Shown piece by piece: positions 1 to 7,600 of a stretch of 13,659 nt of DNA (position 1 is the stretch's first letter; each line of letters opens with the position of its first letter). This DNA comes from Psychrobacter sp. UBA3483 (lineage in GTDB: Bacteria; Pseudomonadota; Gammaproteobacteria; Pseudomonadales; Moraxellaceae): positions 1 to 13,659 of the forward strand of contig NZ_DFQS01000016.1 of assembly GCF_002377905.1 (NCBI RefSeq). The letters are read 5' to 3'. The notes under the pieces were generated by a model. The model saw only the letters and a program-made list of their open reading frames with translations. It did no database searches and was not told the DNA's origin. The translations under genes and the position numbers were made by a program.

Positions 1-30
1 GCTGGTGTTGTTGCTAACGTCCTTAGCTAA
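1..30 (+). CDS. C-terminal tail of an unidentified gene (partial)
   Basis: Frame 1 from the window edge reads AGVVANVLS followed by a TAA stop at 28-30. A good intrinsic terminator lies about 50 bases further on, which is the main reason to believe this is the end of a real gene. Nine residues are too few to identify a family. The gene body lies outside the window. Confidence 0.4.
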   Translation, partial: AGVVANVLS

Positions 31-81
31 GCATCAAAGCACTAACGCTATCAGAGTAATCTGATCACGTTAAGCAATAAG

Positions 82-114
82 AAAAAGCCATCCTGATAAA
101 GGGTGGCTTTTTTT
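82..114 (+). terminator. Intrinsic terminator after the left-edge gene
   Basis: A 12-base stem (82-93 with 101-112, one G-T wobble) closes a 7-base loop TGATAAA, and the 3' arm runs into a T-tract up to 114. The 5' arm begins with five A residues, so the hairpin could also act weakly on the minus strand. It separates the left-edge gene from the peroxiredoxin. Confidence 0.8.
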
Positions 115-235
115 GTGGGGTGTGAAGGTGAGAGTGCATCATTTGAGGTATTTATATTACTTTTCACTCACTATAACTTTAAAGGCTTTAAATTACACAG
201 ATTACTTCATATATAGTAGATATAGGATTAAAAAT

Positions 236-265
236 TTGCTTATGGATAGCTATAACCCTTATTAT
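236..265 (+). promoter_or_regulatory. Candidate promoter of the peroxiredoxin gene
   Basis: TTGCTT (236-241) and TATTAT (260-265) are spaced by 18 bases and lie about 55 bases before the start codon. The spacer contains the 8-base palindrome ATAGCTAT (246-253). ATAG and CTAT are the half-site words of OxyR operators, but the full four-element spacing is not present. Peroxide control is therefore only a suggestion. Confidence 0.35.
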
Positions 266-318
266 ATAACGGCAGCATTTTAAAAATAAAAACACAATAA
301 CCCAAATCGGAGTAAATA

Positions 319-846
319 ATGATTACCCATGTACCTGATGTAACTTTTAAAACTCGTGTTCGTGATGAATCTATCGGCGGAGATAACCCATTTAAATGGC
401 AAGACCTAACCACAGATGAGTTATTTGCTAATAAGAAAGTGGTGGTTTTCTCTCTACCAGGTGCTTTTACGCCAACGTGTTCGACCAGCCATTTACCTCG
501 CTATGAAGAACTTTACGATGAATTTAAGGCGTTAGGCATAGATGAAATCGTTTGTATTTCTGTTAATGACGCTTTTGTCATGTACCAATGGGGCTTAAAG
601 CAGAACCGTGAGAATGTTTTCTTGCTTCCTGATGGTAATGGTGAGTTCACTCGTAAAATGGGCATGCTGGTTGATAAGAGCAATCTGGGCTTTGGTATGC
701 GCTCATGGCGCTACTCGATGTACGTCGACAATAAAGAAATTAAGAAAGTGTTTAAAGAAGCGGGTTTTGACGACAACTGCCCGACAGACCCGTTTGAAGT
801 ATCAGATGCAGATACCATGTTAGAATATCTGAAAAGTAATGCTTAA
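319..846 (+). CDS. Prx5-type peroxiredoxin without a glutaredoxin domain
   Basis: This is a cytosolic thiol peroxidase expected to reduce H2O2 and organic hydroperoxides. The 175-residue protein shows the Prx5-subfamily active-site block FSLPGAFTPTCS, with Cys54 as the expected peroxidatic cysteine and Thr51 in the PxxxTxxC motif. Arg131, in RSWRYSM, is the likely active-site arginine. The blocks SVNDAFVM (81-88), LPDGNGEF (103-110) and the C-terminal PFEVSDADTM closely resemble the peroxiredoxin half of bacterial Prx-Grx hybrids such as the Haemophilus protein. Here the chain stops where the glutaredoxin domain would begin. Cys79 and Cys153 are further cysteines, and whether Cys153 resolves a disulfide is not clear. 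The ATG at 319 has CGGAG seven bases... upstream at 308-312. The gene is monocistronic, with a terminator immediately downstream. Family assignment is secure; the electron donor is unknown. Confidence 0.95.
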   Translation: MITHVPDVTFKTRVRDESIGGDNPFKWQDLTTDELFANKKVVVFSLPGAFTPTCSTSHLPRYEELYDEFKALGIDEIVCISVNDAFVMYQWGLKQNRENVFLLPDGNGEFTRKMGMLVDKSNLGFGMRSWRYSMYVDNKEIKKVFKEAGFDDNCPTDPFEVSDADTMLEYLKSNA

Positions 847-914
847 TCACAATCCTTGAGTACATTGACGTTTGATGGGTACCATCAGTCGTTGATAAAT
901 GCTTAAATTTGATC

Positions 915-956
915 AAACTGCGTGGTTCTTAAATATAAGGACTACGCAGTTTTTTT
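915..956 (+). terminator. Strong intrinsic terminator of the peroxiredoxin gene
   Basis: A 17-base stem (915-931 with 936-952) has only two G-T wobbles and a 4-base loop AATA. Its 3' arm leads into TTTTTT (951-956). The A-rich 5' end would give a T-tract on the opposite strand as well. It lies about 70 bases after the stop codon and isolates the gene from the acetyltransferase. Confidence 0.9.
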
Positions 957-974
957 ATATTTTCTACAAAAGTT

Positions 975-1003
975 TTGGCAACATTAAAATAAATGCCTAA
1001 GAT
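975..1003 (+). promoter_or_regulatory. Candidate promoter of the rimI-like gene
   Basis: TTGGCA (975-980, five of six to the -35 consensus) and TAAGAT (998-1003, four of six to the -10 consensus) are separated by exactly 17 bases. They lie 120 bases before the GTG start. A perfect short inverted repeat (1037-1055) would fall in the leader of this transcript. Confidence 0.35.
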
Positions 1004-1036
1004 AGCGTTAAATATGAGGCGCTAAAGCGGGTATTT

Positions 1037-1055
1037 ATGACATAGATAATGTCAT
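1037..1055. repeat. 19-base perfect inverted repeat in the rimI leader
   Basis: ATGACAT (1037-1043) and ATGTCAT (1049-1055) are perfect reverse complements around AGATA. The size and symmetry fit a dimeric regulator's operator, or a small hairpin in the leader RNA. No T-tract follows, so it is not a terminator. No regulator can be named. Confidence 0.45.
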
Positions 1056-1122
1056 TTCTGAGTAATTATAAAAATGACGATAACATAGTATTTATTGCAT
1101 AAGAAAAATAAAAGGAAAAGCG

Positions 1123-1611
1123 GTGTTTATTATAAAGAAATTAGCAACCAATACATCAGAGCGGCAACAAGCGATTCAAGCCGTTGCAAATATCGAAGCG
1201 CTCGTACAGCCGCACGACGCATGGACTGAGCAGACGTTGGCTGAGATACTCCCGCAAGATAGTATGCATATGCTCATAGTTTATAAACAAGAAGATAAAG
1301 CCGATAATAATAAAGTCATTGGCTACTGCCTCTATCAAGTAATTTTTGAGCAAGCAGAGATACTGCGTATTGGCACCCATCCTGACTATCAGCGTCAAGG
1401 TATTGCCTCACAGCTTTTTGCTACATTAAATAATGAGCTAATAAATAATAAAGTAGAAAGCTTATTGTTAGAAGTGCGCGCAGACAATGCGCCAGCGATT
1501 GCCTTATATGAGCAGCAAGCGTTTGCTGTGATTCATATACGTAAAAATTATTATCAACTGCCGCATCAGCCCGCTATCGATGCCTTGATTATGCAGCGAG
1601 TTTACCATTAA
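1123..1611 (+). CDS. rimI: RimI-type ribosomal protein S18 alanine N-acetyltransferase
   Basis: This is a GNAT-fold enzyme predicted to transfer acetyl from acetyl-CoA to the N-terminal alanine of ribosomal protein S18. The 162-residue protein has the CoA-binding motif QRQGIA (90-95) preceded by IGTHPDY. The RimI-type block LLLEVRADNAPAIALYEQQAF is followed by IRKNYY and a C-terminal DALIMQR. Glu117 and Tyr129 keep the 12-residue spacing of the RimI catalytic pair Glu103/Tyr115. The start is GTG at 1123, supported by AGGA at 1113-1116 six bases upstream; no better ATG exists. It converges on the merR gene with a 27-base gap and no clear terminator, only a weak CCATT/AATGG hairpin over the stop codon. 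A generic GNAT with another substrate is the alternative, but the catalytic pair and C-terminus favour RimI. Confidence 0.85.
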   Translation: MFIIKKLATNTSERQQAIQAVANIEALVQPHDAWTEQTLAEILPQDSMHMLIVYKQEDKADNNKVIGYCLYQVIFEQAEILRIGTHPDYQRQGIASQLFATLNNELINNKVESLLLEVRADNAPAIALYEQQAFAVIHIRKNYYQLPHQPAIDALIMQRVYH

Positions 1612-1638
1612 CAATGGGTTGTTTAGAGGATAGTTAAG

Positions 1639-2076
1639 TCATGCTTGCGGCGGTATTTTCTTTTTGCAGATATCAATGTTGGAGAGATAGTTTTCATCGG
1701 TTTTCATGCGTTCAAGCACTTCAATGCGTTCAGCCAACATCTCTATCATGAGGTTAATCGTCGTTTGCTGCTTTTTAACTTGCGCCAGTTTTTGCTGAGT
1801 AAGGTTTAGCTGCAAATCAATATCAAGCTGGCCGTCATAATAATCATTGAGGCTGTCTTTGATTTCAGTCAACGTGAAACCAATGGCTTGGGCGCTTTTT
1901 ATCAGCTCAATACGCTCGACGCATTCGGGATGAAACTCGGTATATAGCCGTGAACCTGCTTGGCGTTTGCGAGATTTTAGTAACCCCAATTGGTCGTAAT
2001 GACGAATGGTATCTTTGGTAGTATTGGCCTTGGTCGCCAATGTGCCAATCAATAAAAATGCTGTATCGGGTGCCAT
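1639..2076 (-). CDS. MerR-family transcriptional regulator
   Basis: This is a predicted DNA-binding regulator that would act as a dimer on promoters with long spacers. The 145-residue protein has an N-terminal winged helix-turn-helix (about 8-29, core TTKDTIRHYDQLGLL), the wing motif SRLY (42-45) and a second helical segment with IGFTLTEIKD (65-74). A long dimerisation coiled coil follows (about 85-127). Only two cysteines are present (Cys52 and Cys137), and the C-terminal cysteine pair of CueR/ZntR metal sensors is absent. It is therefore probably not a classical copper or zinc sensor, and its signal is unknown. The ATG at 2076 is supported by GAGG five bases upstream. It lies on the same strand as trxB-aat, 147 bases after aat, with its own inverted repeats upstream, so a separate promoter is likely. 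Confidence 0.9.
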   Translation of the reverse strand: MAPDTAFLLIGTLATKANTTKDTIRHYDQLGLLKSRKRQAGSRLYTEFHPECVERIELIKSAQAIGFTLTEIKDSLNDYYDGQLDIDLQLNLTQQKLAQVKKQQTTINLMIEMLAERIEVLERMKTDENYLSNIDICKKKIPPQA

Positions 2077-2085
2077 GATAGCCTC

Positions 2086-2148
2086 GTAAGTAAAATAGCT
2101 AACTTACTAATTATGTAAAAAATGATAGCAAGCATTATTTGTTGCTAT
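2086..2148 (-). promoter_or_regulatory. Cluster of inverted repeats upstream of merR (candidate operators)
   Basis: Two perfect inverted repeats share the same 10-base gap. They are GTAAGT/ACTTAC (2086-2091 with 2102-2107) and ATAGCAA/TTGCTAT (2125-2131 with 2142-2148). A third pairing, TTAC-N7-GTAA (2104-2118), reuses an arm of the first. On the minus strand TTGCTA followed after 19 bases by TAAGTT would be a MerR-style promoter with a long spacer, and the TTAC/GTAA dyad lies at the spacer's end, partly overlapping the -10 element. Autoregulation by the MerR protein is the natural inference. An AT-rich spacer can produce such repeats by chance. Confidence 0.35.
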
Positions 2149-2223
2149 GCTTATTTAATATTAAAGTTATTTAAAAGTAGATAAGAACGCTGCGAAACTA
2201 AATATTTGCTCAATCAATTTACG

Positions 2224-3066
2224 TTATATGTTTAATTGCCAAGGCTGTGGGTTATCGAGTAATGAGACAGCCAAAGGCTGATGAGAGTTACTTTGCCATT
2301 TAACGGAACGGCTGCCAATGAGGGTATCTAGCTCTAGCAAAAAGTCAGCGCGTGGCAATATTTCAGCTCCCAAACTGAGCAGATGGTCGTTTGGCAGCTG
2401 ACAGTCTACCAATTGGACATGGCTTTGCTCACATAAACGCATCAAGCCCCAAAAGGCAAGCTTTGACGCATTAGACGCAACATGAAACATCGATTCACCA
2501 AAATAAATACCGCCTATTTTTAAGCCATATACACCGCCAATTAGCTGCTGTTTATCATCCCAAACCTCAATGCTATGGGCAAAGCCTTGGGCGTGTAGCT
2601 CGGTATAGGCGTCAATCATCTCGCTATGAATCCAAGTATGTTCGCCCTCGGGTAACGTGCTATTTAAACCATCGCTACGCGGTAAACTACAAGCATGGAT
2701 AACGTCGTCGAACGCTTGATTGAGGGTTAATTGCCAACGGCTGCGATTCGCTTGTTTGCGTAGTGATTTACTAGGCTTATAATCCGTTGGCAGCATAACG
2801 CAGCGCGGCTCAGGACACCACCACGCGATAGGCTCATCTTCATTAAACCACGGAAATAATCCCTGCGCATAAGCAGAAATCAGCGTTTCAGGCGCTAAAT
2901 CTCCACCGATAGCGACGATACCGATGCCATCAGCATCAACGATCGCAGGATCGGGAAAATTATAACGCCCAAGACTTTTTATGTATTGACGAAAAGATTC
3001 AGGCGCTATAGCAGCCGCATTAATATTAATATCAATGCGGTCGTTATCTTTAGCAAAATCGCTCAT
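2224..3066 (-). CDS. aat: Leucyl/phenylalanyl-tRNA--protein transferase
   Basis: This cytosolic enzyme transfers Leu or Phe from aminoacyl-tRNA to proteins with N-terminal Arg or Lys, marking them for ClpS/ClpAP (N-end rule). The family signatures appear in order: AIGGDLAPE (52-60), GLFPWF (69-74), WWCPEPRCV (82-90), TWIHSEMIDAY (144-154), AHSIEVW (163-169), GGVYGLKIGGIYFGESMF (177-194), DCQLPNDHLLSLGA (221-234). Glu191 and Gln223 match the catalytic-region residues of the E. coli enzyme. At 280 residues it is longer than E. coli Aat (234). The extra length is an N-terminal extension of about 35 residues, a short insertion around 127-143 and a C-terminal tail after about 250. Its ATG directly follows the trxB stop (TAAATG) with only a weak AGAAG upstream, so translation is probably coupled to trxB. 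Confidence 0.96.
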   Translation of the reverse strand: MSDFAKDNDRIDININAAAIAPESFRQYIKSLGRYNFPDPAIVDADGIGIVAIGGDLAPETLISAYAQGLFPWFNEDEPIAWWCPEPRCVMLPTDYKPSKSLRKQANRSRWQLTLNQAFDDVIHACSLPRSDGLNSTLPEGEHTWIHSEMIDAYTELHAQGFAHSIEVWDDKQQLIGGVYGLKIGGIYFGESMFHVASNASKLAFWGLMRLCEQSHVQLVDCQLPNDHLLSLGAEILPRADFLLELDTLIGSRSVKWQSNSHQPLAVSLLDNPQPWQLNI

Positions 3067-4089
3067 TTATGCTTCTTTATCTTCAGTCAATGTCGACGCA
3101 TAAGTATGATCGGTTGCCACTGTCTCACCAATCGCATCTAAATACTTTTCAGCATCAAGCGCTGCCATACAACCAGTACCCGCCGAAGTGATGGCTTGAC
3201 GATAAACGTGGTCGGCGACGTCACCTGCGGCAAAGACGCCTTCGATACTGGTTTGGGTGGCATTGCCATTTAGACCACTATTAACGATGAGGTAGCCATC
3301 TTTCATATCTAGCTGGCCTTTGAACAAATCTGTATTTGGCTTATGACCAATGGCGACAAACATACCAAACACGTCTAATTGCTTGGTGCTGCCATCAATC
3401 ATCGATTCGATGACCAACCCATTGACACCCATATCATCGCCGACGACTTCGCGAACTTTATGGTTCCATTCGATTTTGATGTTACCGTTTTTGACTTTTT
3501 CAAACAGCTTATCTTGCAGGATTTTCTCAGAGCGCAAGCTGTCGCGGCGATGGACTAGCGTCACTTCAGAGGCGATGTTTGATAAATATAAGGCTTCTTC
3601 AACAGCGGTATTACCACCACCAATGACCGCGACTTTCTGGTTTTTATAAAAGAAACCATCGCAGGTGGCACAAGCTGATACGCCAAGACCGCGGAATTTG
3701 TTTTCTGACTCTAATCCTAAATACTGCGCAGATGCACCTGTTGAGATAATCAGGGCATCACAAGTATAGCTACCATTATTACCGATTAGAGTAAAAGGGC
3801 GTACGTTTAAATTGACTTCATTGATATGGTCGTAGACCAGTTCGGTGCCAAAACGTTCGGCATGGGCTTTCATACGATCCATAAGCGCAGGACCAGTTAA
3901 ATCATGCGCGTCGCCTGGCCAGTTATCGACTTCAGTAGTCGTGGTCAGCTGCCCGCCAACTTCTAGACCGGTGACCATGACAGGTTTTAGGTTGGCGCGT
4001 GCTGCATAAACGGCAGCGGCGTAACCGGCAGGGCCTGAGCCCAAAATAATGAGTTTTTCGTGGCGCGGAGCCGTGCTATCAGTTGCCAT
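3067..4089 (-). CDS. trxB: Thioredoxin reductase (NADPH)
   Basis: This homodimeric flavoenzyme passes electrons from NADPH through FAD and a cysteine pair to thioredoxin. The 340-residue protein has the FAD dinucleotide-binding motif GSGPAG (17-22) and the redox-active CATC at 140-143 within SACATCDGFFYK. The NADPH-binding GGGNTAVEEA (157-166) is followed by HRRDSLR (180-186), and the C-terminal FAD motif is VFAAGDVAD (285-293). This arrangement is the low-molecular-weight bacterial type. A tail of about 20 hydrophilic residues follows the family core. The ATG at 4089 has AAGGAAA just upstream. It heads a trxB-aat operon and is divergent from ftsK. The peroxiredoxin 2.2 kb away could be one indirect user of its electrons. 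Confidence 0.97.
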   Translation of the reverse strand: MATDSTAPRHEKLIILGSGPAGYAAAVYAARANLKPVMVTGLEVGGQLTTTTEVDNWPGDAHDLTGPALMDRMKAHAERFGTELVYDHINEVNLNVRPFTLIGNNGSYTCDALIISTGASAQYLGLESENKFRGLGVSACATCDGFFYKNQKVAVIGGGNTAVEEALYLSNIASEVTLVHRRDSLRSEKILQDKLFEKVKNGNIKIEWNHKVREVVGDDMGVNGLVIESMIDGSTKQLDVFGMFVAIGHKPNTDLFKGQLDMKDGYLIVNSGLNGNATQTSIEGVFAAGDVADHVYRQAITSAGTGCMAALDAEKYLDAIGETVATDHTYASTLTEDKEA

Positions 4090-4302
4090 AAAATTTCCTT
4101 GCTTGCTATCTAAATAAGAAATATAAAAATTAAAATACGTGGTACAAATGATAAATGTTATAAAAATAGTCGCTAAAAGTCGCGATGAATATGGTTTTTC
4201 TTATTGCTGTGTGATAATAACATAAGGGCTGAGGGCAAAAAGTGCAAGTTTGCTAAAATGAATATGGATATCATTAGAATCAAAGCACGGAGAGTTTAAA
4301 GA

Positions 4303-4331
4303 CTGCTTTTAAAATGAAAGCAGAATTTTTT
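4303..4331 (+). terminator. Hairpin with T-tract in the spacer (possible terminator)
   Basis: CTGCTTT (4303-4309) pairs perfectly with AAAGCAG (4317-4323) around a 7-base loop, followed by AA and six T residues. The shape is that of a weak intrinsic terminator reading rightward. No recognised gene ends here, so it would terminate a short unannotated RNA, or attenuate a long ftsK leader. It overlaps the start of the 30-codon frame at 4314, and the two readings compete. Confidence 0.3.
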
Positions 4332-4406
4332 ATTGCACACCGCTTTATTACTGAAAAGTGTGGCGAATGTTCGGTTAATGACTGCATTTTTTGCTCAACC
4401 GCTTAA
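4314..4406 (+). CDS. Possible 30-residue small protein with two CxxC pairs
   Basis: An ATG at 4314 opens 30 codons ending in TAA at 4404-4406. The C-terminal half contains CGEC-SVND-CIFC (Cys16, 19, 24, 27), spacing that could bind zinc or an iron-sulfur cluster. No known family is recognised. Against it: there is no Shine-Dalgarno motif at normal distance (the nearest, GGAGAG, is about 20 bases away), the start sits inside a hairpin, and a frame this short is common by chance. It is listed because four cysteines in this spacing are unusual for random AT-rich sequence. Confidence 0.18.
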   Translation: MKAEFFIAHRFITEKCGECSVNDCIFCSTA

Positions 4407-4418
4407 TAATGCATTTTC

Positions 4419-4513
4419 TTCTGCGCTTTCTTGATAACACTGTCGCCACTACGCCTATGTATTTGTTATTATAAGAAGTTATGCAAGCGTAGTGGTCAGT
4501 GAATAACGCAGAA
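4419..4513. repeat. Long imperfect inverted repeat upstream of ftsK
   Basis: Three nested complementary blocks occur in matching order. CCACTACGC (4446-4454) pairs with GCGTAGTGG (4487-4495), CACTG (4438-4442) with CAGTG (4497-4501), and TTCTGCG (4419-4425) with CGCAGAA (4507-4513). Together they give 21 paired bases around a 32-base AT-rich loop, with an asymmetric bulge and an internal loop. No T-tract follows, so it is not an intrinsic terminator. It could be a structured leader of ftsK, a small RNA, a protein-binding site or a decayed repeat element. Confidence 0.6.
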
Positions 4514-4685
4514 AGTTAGATGATGACTGATACACTGCTTTTATACATTGTTTTTATATATTGCCATCTAATAGTAGAAAATCACTTCAGCATGAGAAAT
4601 TTCAACCATAAGCTAGCAACCACTTAATTAATAACCAGCACTAACGAGCATTAACAACGAGTATTGACAACAAGGCAGATCTTAC

Positions 4686-7600
4686 GTGATATCAGCACCA
4701 CTTATTGAGTATTTAAAAAAGGGCATATTTACCCTGCTTGGGTTAATGCTGGCGGTTTATTTGTTTGTCATTTTGATGACGTATACGGGTAACGATCCGA
4801 GCTGGTCGCACATCAGTAGTGACATGACCACCGTAAATAATATGGGCGGTGAGATGGGCGCGTGGCTGTCAGATTTGCTCTATAGCTTTTTTGGGTTTGG
4901 TGCTTGGTGGTTACTGGCGTTTTTGGTTTATGAGTCGGTGCTGATTTGGTGGGACAACAAACCAACGTTTTGGTTATTACGTTTGGTGGCTTATGTATTT
5001 TTGCTCTTAAGTGCCAGTGCCTTGTTTGCGCAATTGGTGGCGCTAGTACAGCAAGTTGCAGACCCAATGACGTCTGGGCTTAAAGGGGTTGCTGGCGGTA
5101 TTATTGGGCTTGAGCTGCAAGCACGTTTGGCCCAGCTTTTATCGCAGTGGGGTAGTGTGACGTTTTTGACAGTATTTGTGGTGATTACTGCTACGTTTGC
5201 CTTTAATATTCATTGGCTAGCGATTTATCAAAAAATCAAAACATGGTCATGGCGCGATGCTGCAGTTCAAGACAATGCGGCTCAAGCGCGTGATAGTAAA
5301 CGCGATAATATACAAGCCGCGCCAGCAGCATCTGAGCAACAGCAAAATGATGAAAGTGTGAGCGATGCAAAAGCGGCGCAGGGCTTTGAGCAGTTACCAC
5401 TCGATTTGCCAGCTACTGACCATGCTAATCATGCTCAAACCGCCGATAAAAGTGGTCGCTTTAACAACGTATTGAAAGAGTTTTTAGCGACGTCAGGTCT
5501 TGGTGCTAGCGTTAAAGCGTCTATGTCAACGGCAGCAGCAGTGGCACAAACGGCAACGAATAGCGCAGCGCAAGATGAGCAATTACAAACAGCTTCAGCT
5601 AATGTAAGCAATTTTAGTCATGTTAACCAACAGCAACCCTCAGCGCCTGTCGCAAATCCTGTGATGGCGCCTGCACGCAAAGTTGAACCAAGTTTTGCTT
5701 GGAACGATGCCGATACGGTTGATGATTTGTTGGCGCGTGAAGCAATGGCTGAGCAAGAGACGTTTGGTTATGATACTGCTGCTACAAACACCTCAACCCT
5801 CGCTAAATCTGCTGCTACGTCTAATGCTTTTGATAATATTAATGATGAAGATGAAATAACAGAAAGCGTTGATTTAGCAGTTGATAGCTTAGCAATTGAT
5901 AGCTCAGCAGTTAATCACTTAGCAGATGCGTGGTTGGCCGAACATGCAGCAGTGTCGGTAGCATCTGAGTTAGAGCAAGATGACGCTATTATTGAAGCGC
6001 CAGTAATAGAGGCATCATTTGCTGAAGAGCCAGAGGTAGCAGAGGATTCATTTGATAATGACATTGATGACTCAATGGATGACTTCTCTGAAGCTTGGTC
6101 TATCGCAGACTCTGAGTTTACCGATGACTCTGAGTCTTCTACCCAACATGAAGTGCTGTCAACTCAACACGCAGTGACGAAAGACTGGCAAGCAGATAAC
6201 GCTGCTCCAGCCGATGAAATCAGTGAAATCGTTGACATGACGCCGACCAATACGCCGCCTGCCAATCCTAAATTAGCGCCGACGGTAGATACTGGTACTT
6301 CAGTGACCAATACTGCTCCGGCGGCTGCTAAACCGACCGTAAGCTTTGCAGTGCCAGAGGGTGATAGCAGTAATCATATTACTGACATGGTGCCAGAAGA
6401 TGACAGCCGAGCTGACGAGACTGATCTGCCGGTGATGCCGCATATCAGTGATGATGCCGCTTTTAGTCAAAAATCACGCTCAATGCAAACCGCCGCTTAT
6501 CGTAGCAGCCTGACGCCGATTCCAGAGCTATCGATTTTGGATAAGCCAGACCCTGACCGTAAGCCAAGCTATACATTGGCGGAGCTTGAGCAATTGTCAG
6601 AATTATTAGAGATTAAGTTGCAAGAATTCAACGTCAAAGCAAACGTGGTCAATGCCATTCCAGGCCCTGTCGTTACGCGCTTTGAAGTAGAGCTTGCGCC
6701 TGGCGTCAAAGCCAGCAAGGTGACAGGTATTTCGCGCGATTTGGCGCGCTCGCTATCGATGGCGTCTTTACGCGTGGTCGAGGTCATTCCGGGTAAACCT
6801 TATATCGGAATTGAAGTACCGAACAAACAGCGCGAAATGGTACGTTTGATTGAACTATTAAATACGGAAAAATTTAAAGACCCCAAAGCGCAAATCAGCA
6901 TGGCGATGGGTAAAGATATTGGCGGTAATCCGATTATCACCGACCTTGCGCGCGCGCCGCATATGCTCGTTGCGGGTACCACAGGCTCTGGTAAATCGGT
7001 ATTGGTCAACTCTATGCTACTCTCTATGCTACTCAAATATACGCCAAATGAGCTGCGTATGATTTTGATTGACCCAAAGCAGCTCGAGCTTGCCAACTAT
7101 AATGATATTCCGCATCTGTTAACGCCAGTGGTCACCGATATGACCGAAGCGGCCAGCGCCTTGTCGTGGTGCGTGGCAGAGATGGAGCGCCGTTATCAGC
7201 TGATGAGCTTGCTCAAGGTGCGTAAACTTAACGAGTTTAATAAAAAAGTCATCGCCGCCGAAAAAGCAGGTAAGCCGATGCTCGATCCCTTATGGCGTCC
7301 CAATGACAGCGTCAGTGTTAGCCAAGCGCCTAAGCTGAAAACCTTACCGATGATTGTCATTGTCGCCGATGAGTTTGCCGATATGATTATGCAGGTCGGT
7401 AAGCAAGCTGAAGAGCTTATAACGCGATTAGCACAAAAATCGCGAGCAGCTGGTATTCATTTAATGCTTGCCACTCAGCGGCCGTCCGTCGACGTTATTA
7501 CTGGTTTGATTAAAGCCAATATTCCGGTGCGTGCCGCGCTCCGAGTAAACTCAAAAGTGGATTCGCGGACGATTTTGGATAGCGGAGGCGCAGAAGACAT

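Larger units (their letters stand above)
4090..4685. other. 596-base divergent spacer between trxB and ftsK
   Basis: This AT-rich spacer must hold the promoters of both flanking genes, but I cannot place either with confidence. Near trxB there is a direct repeat GTCGC-TAAAA-GTCGC (about 4169-4183). A plus-strand extended -10 candidate, TGTGATAAT, lies at 4210-4218. Downstream of that are a 13-codon ATG frame (4258-4299), a hairpin with T-tract (4303-4331), a 30-codon cysteine-rich frame (4314-4406) and a long inverted repeat (4419-4513). From 4514 to 4685 I see only AT-rich leader leading to the ftsK ribosome site. In E. coli this interval contains lrp, which I do not find here. Confidence 0.7.

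Noticed and set aside
246..253. ATAGCTAT as an OxyR binding site for the peroxiredoxin gene.
   Set aside because: OxyR sites need four spaced ATAG/CTAT-type elements. Only one compact palindrome is clear, so OxyR control is not claimed.
1605..1617. Hairpin CCATT/AATGG over the rimI stop codon as a terminator.
   Set aside because: The stem is five bases with a 3-base loop and no T-tract follows on either strand.
4258..4299. A 13-codon ATG frame in the trxB/ftsK spacer.
   Set aside because: It has no ribosome site, is very short and shows no recognisable leader-peptide bias. It is mentioned only as part of the possible short transcript.
4746..4748. ATG within the first FtsK membrane segment as an alternative start.
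   Set aside because: It would remove half of the first transmembrane helix and has no ribosome site; the GTG at 4686 fits the family N-terminus better.
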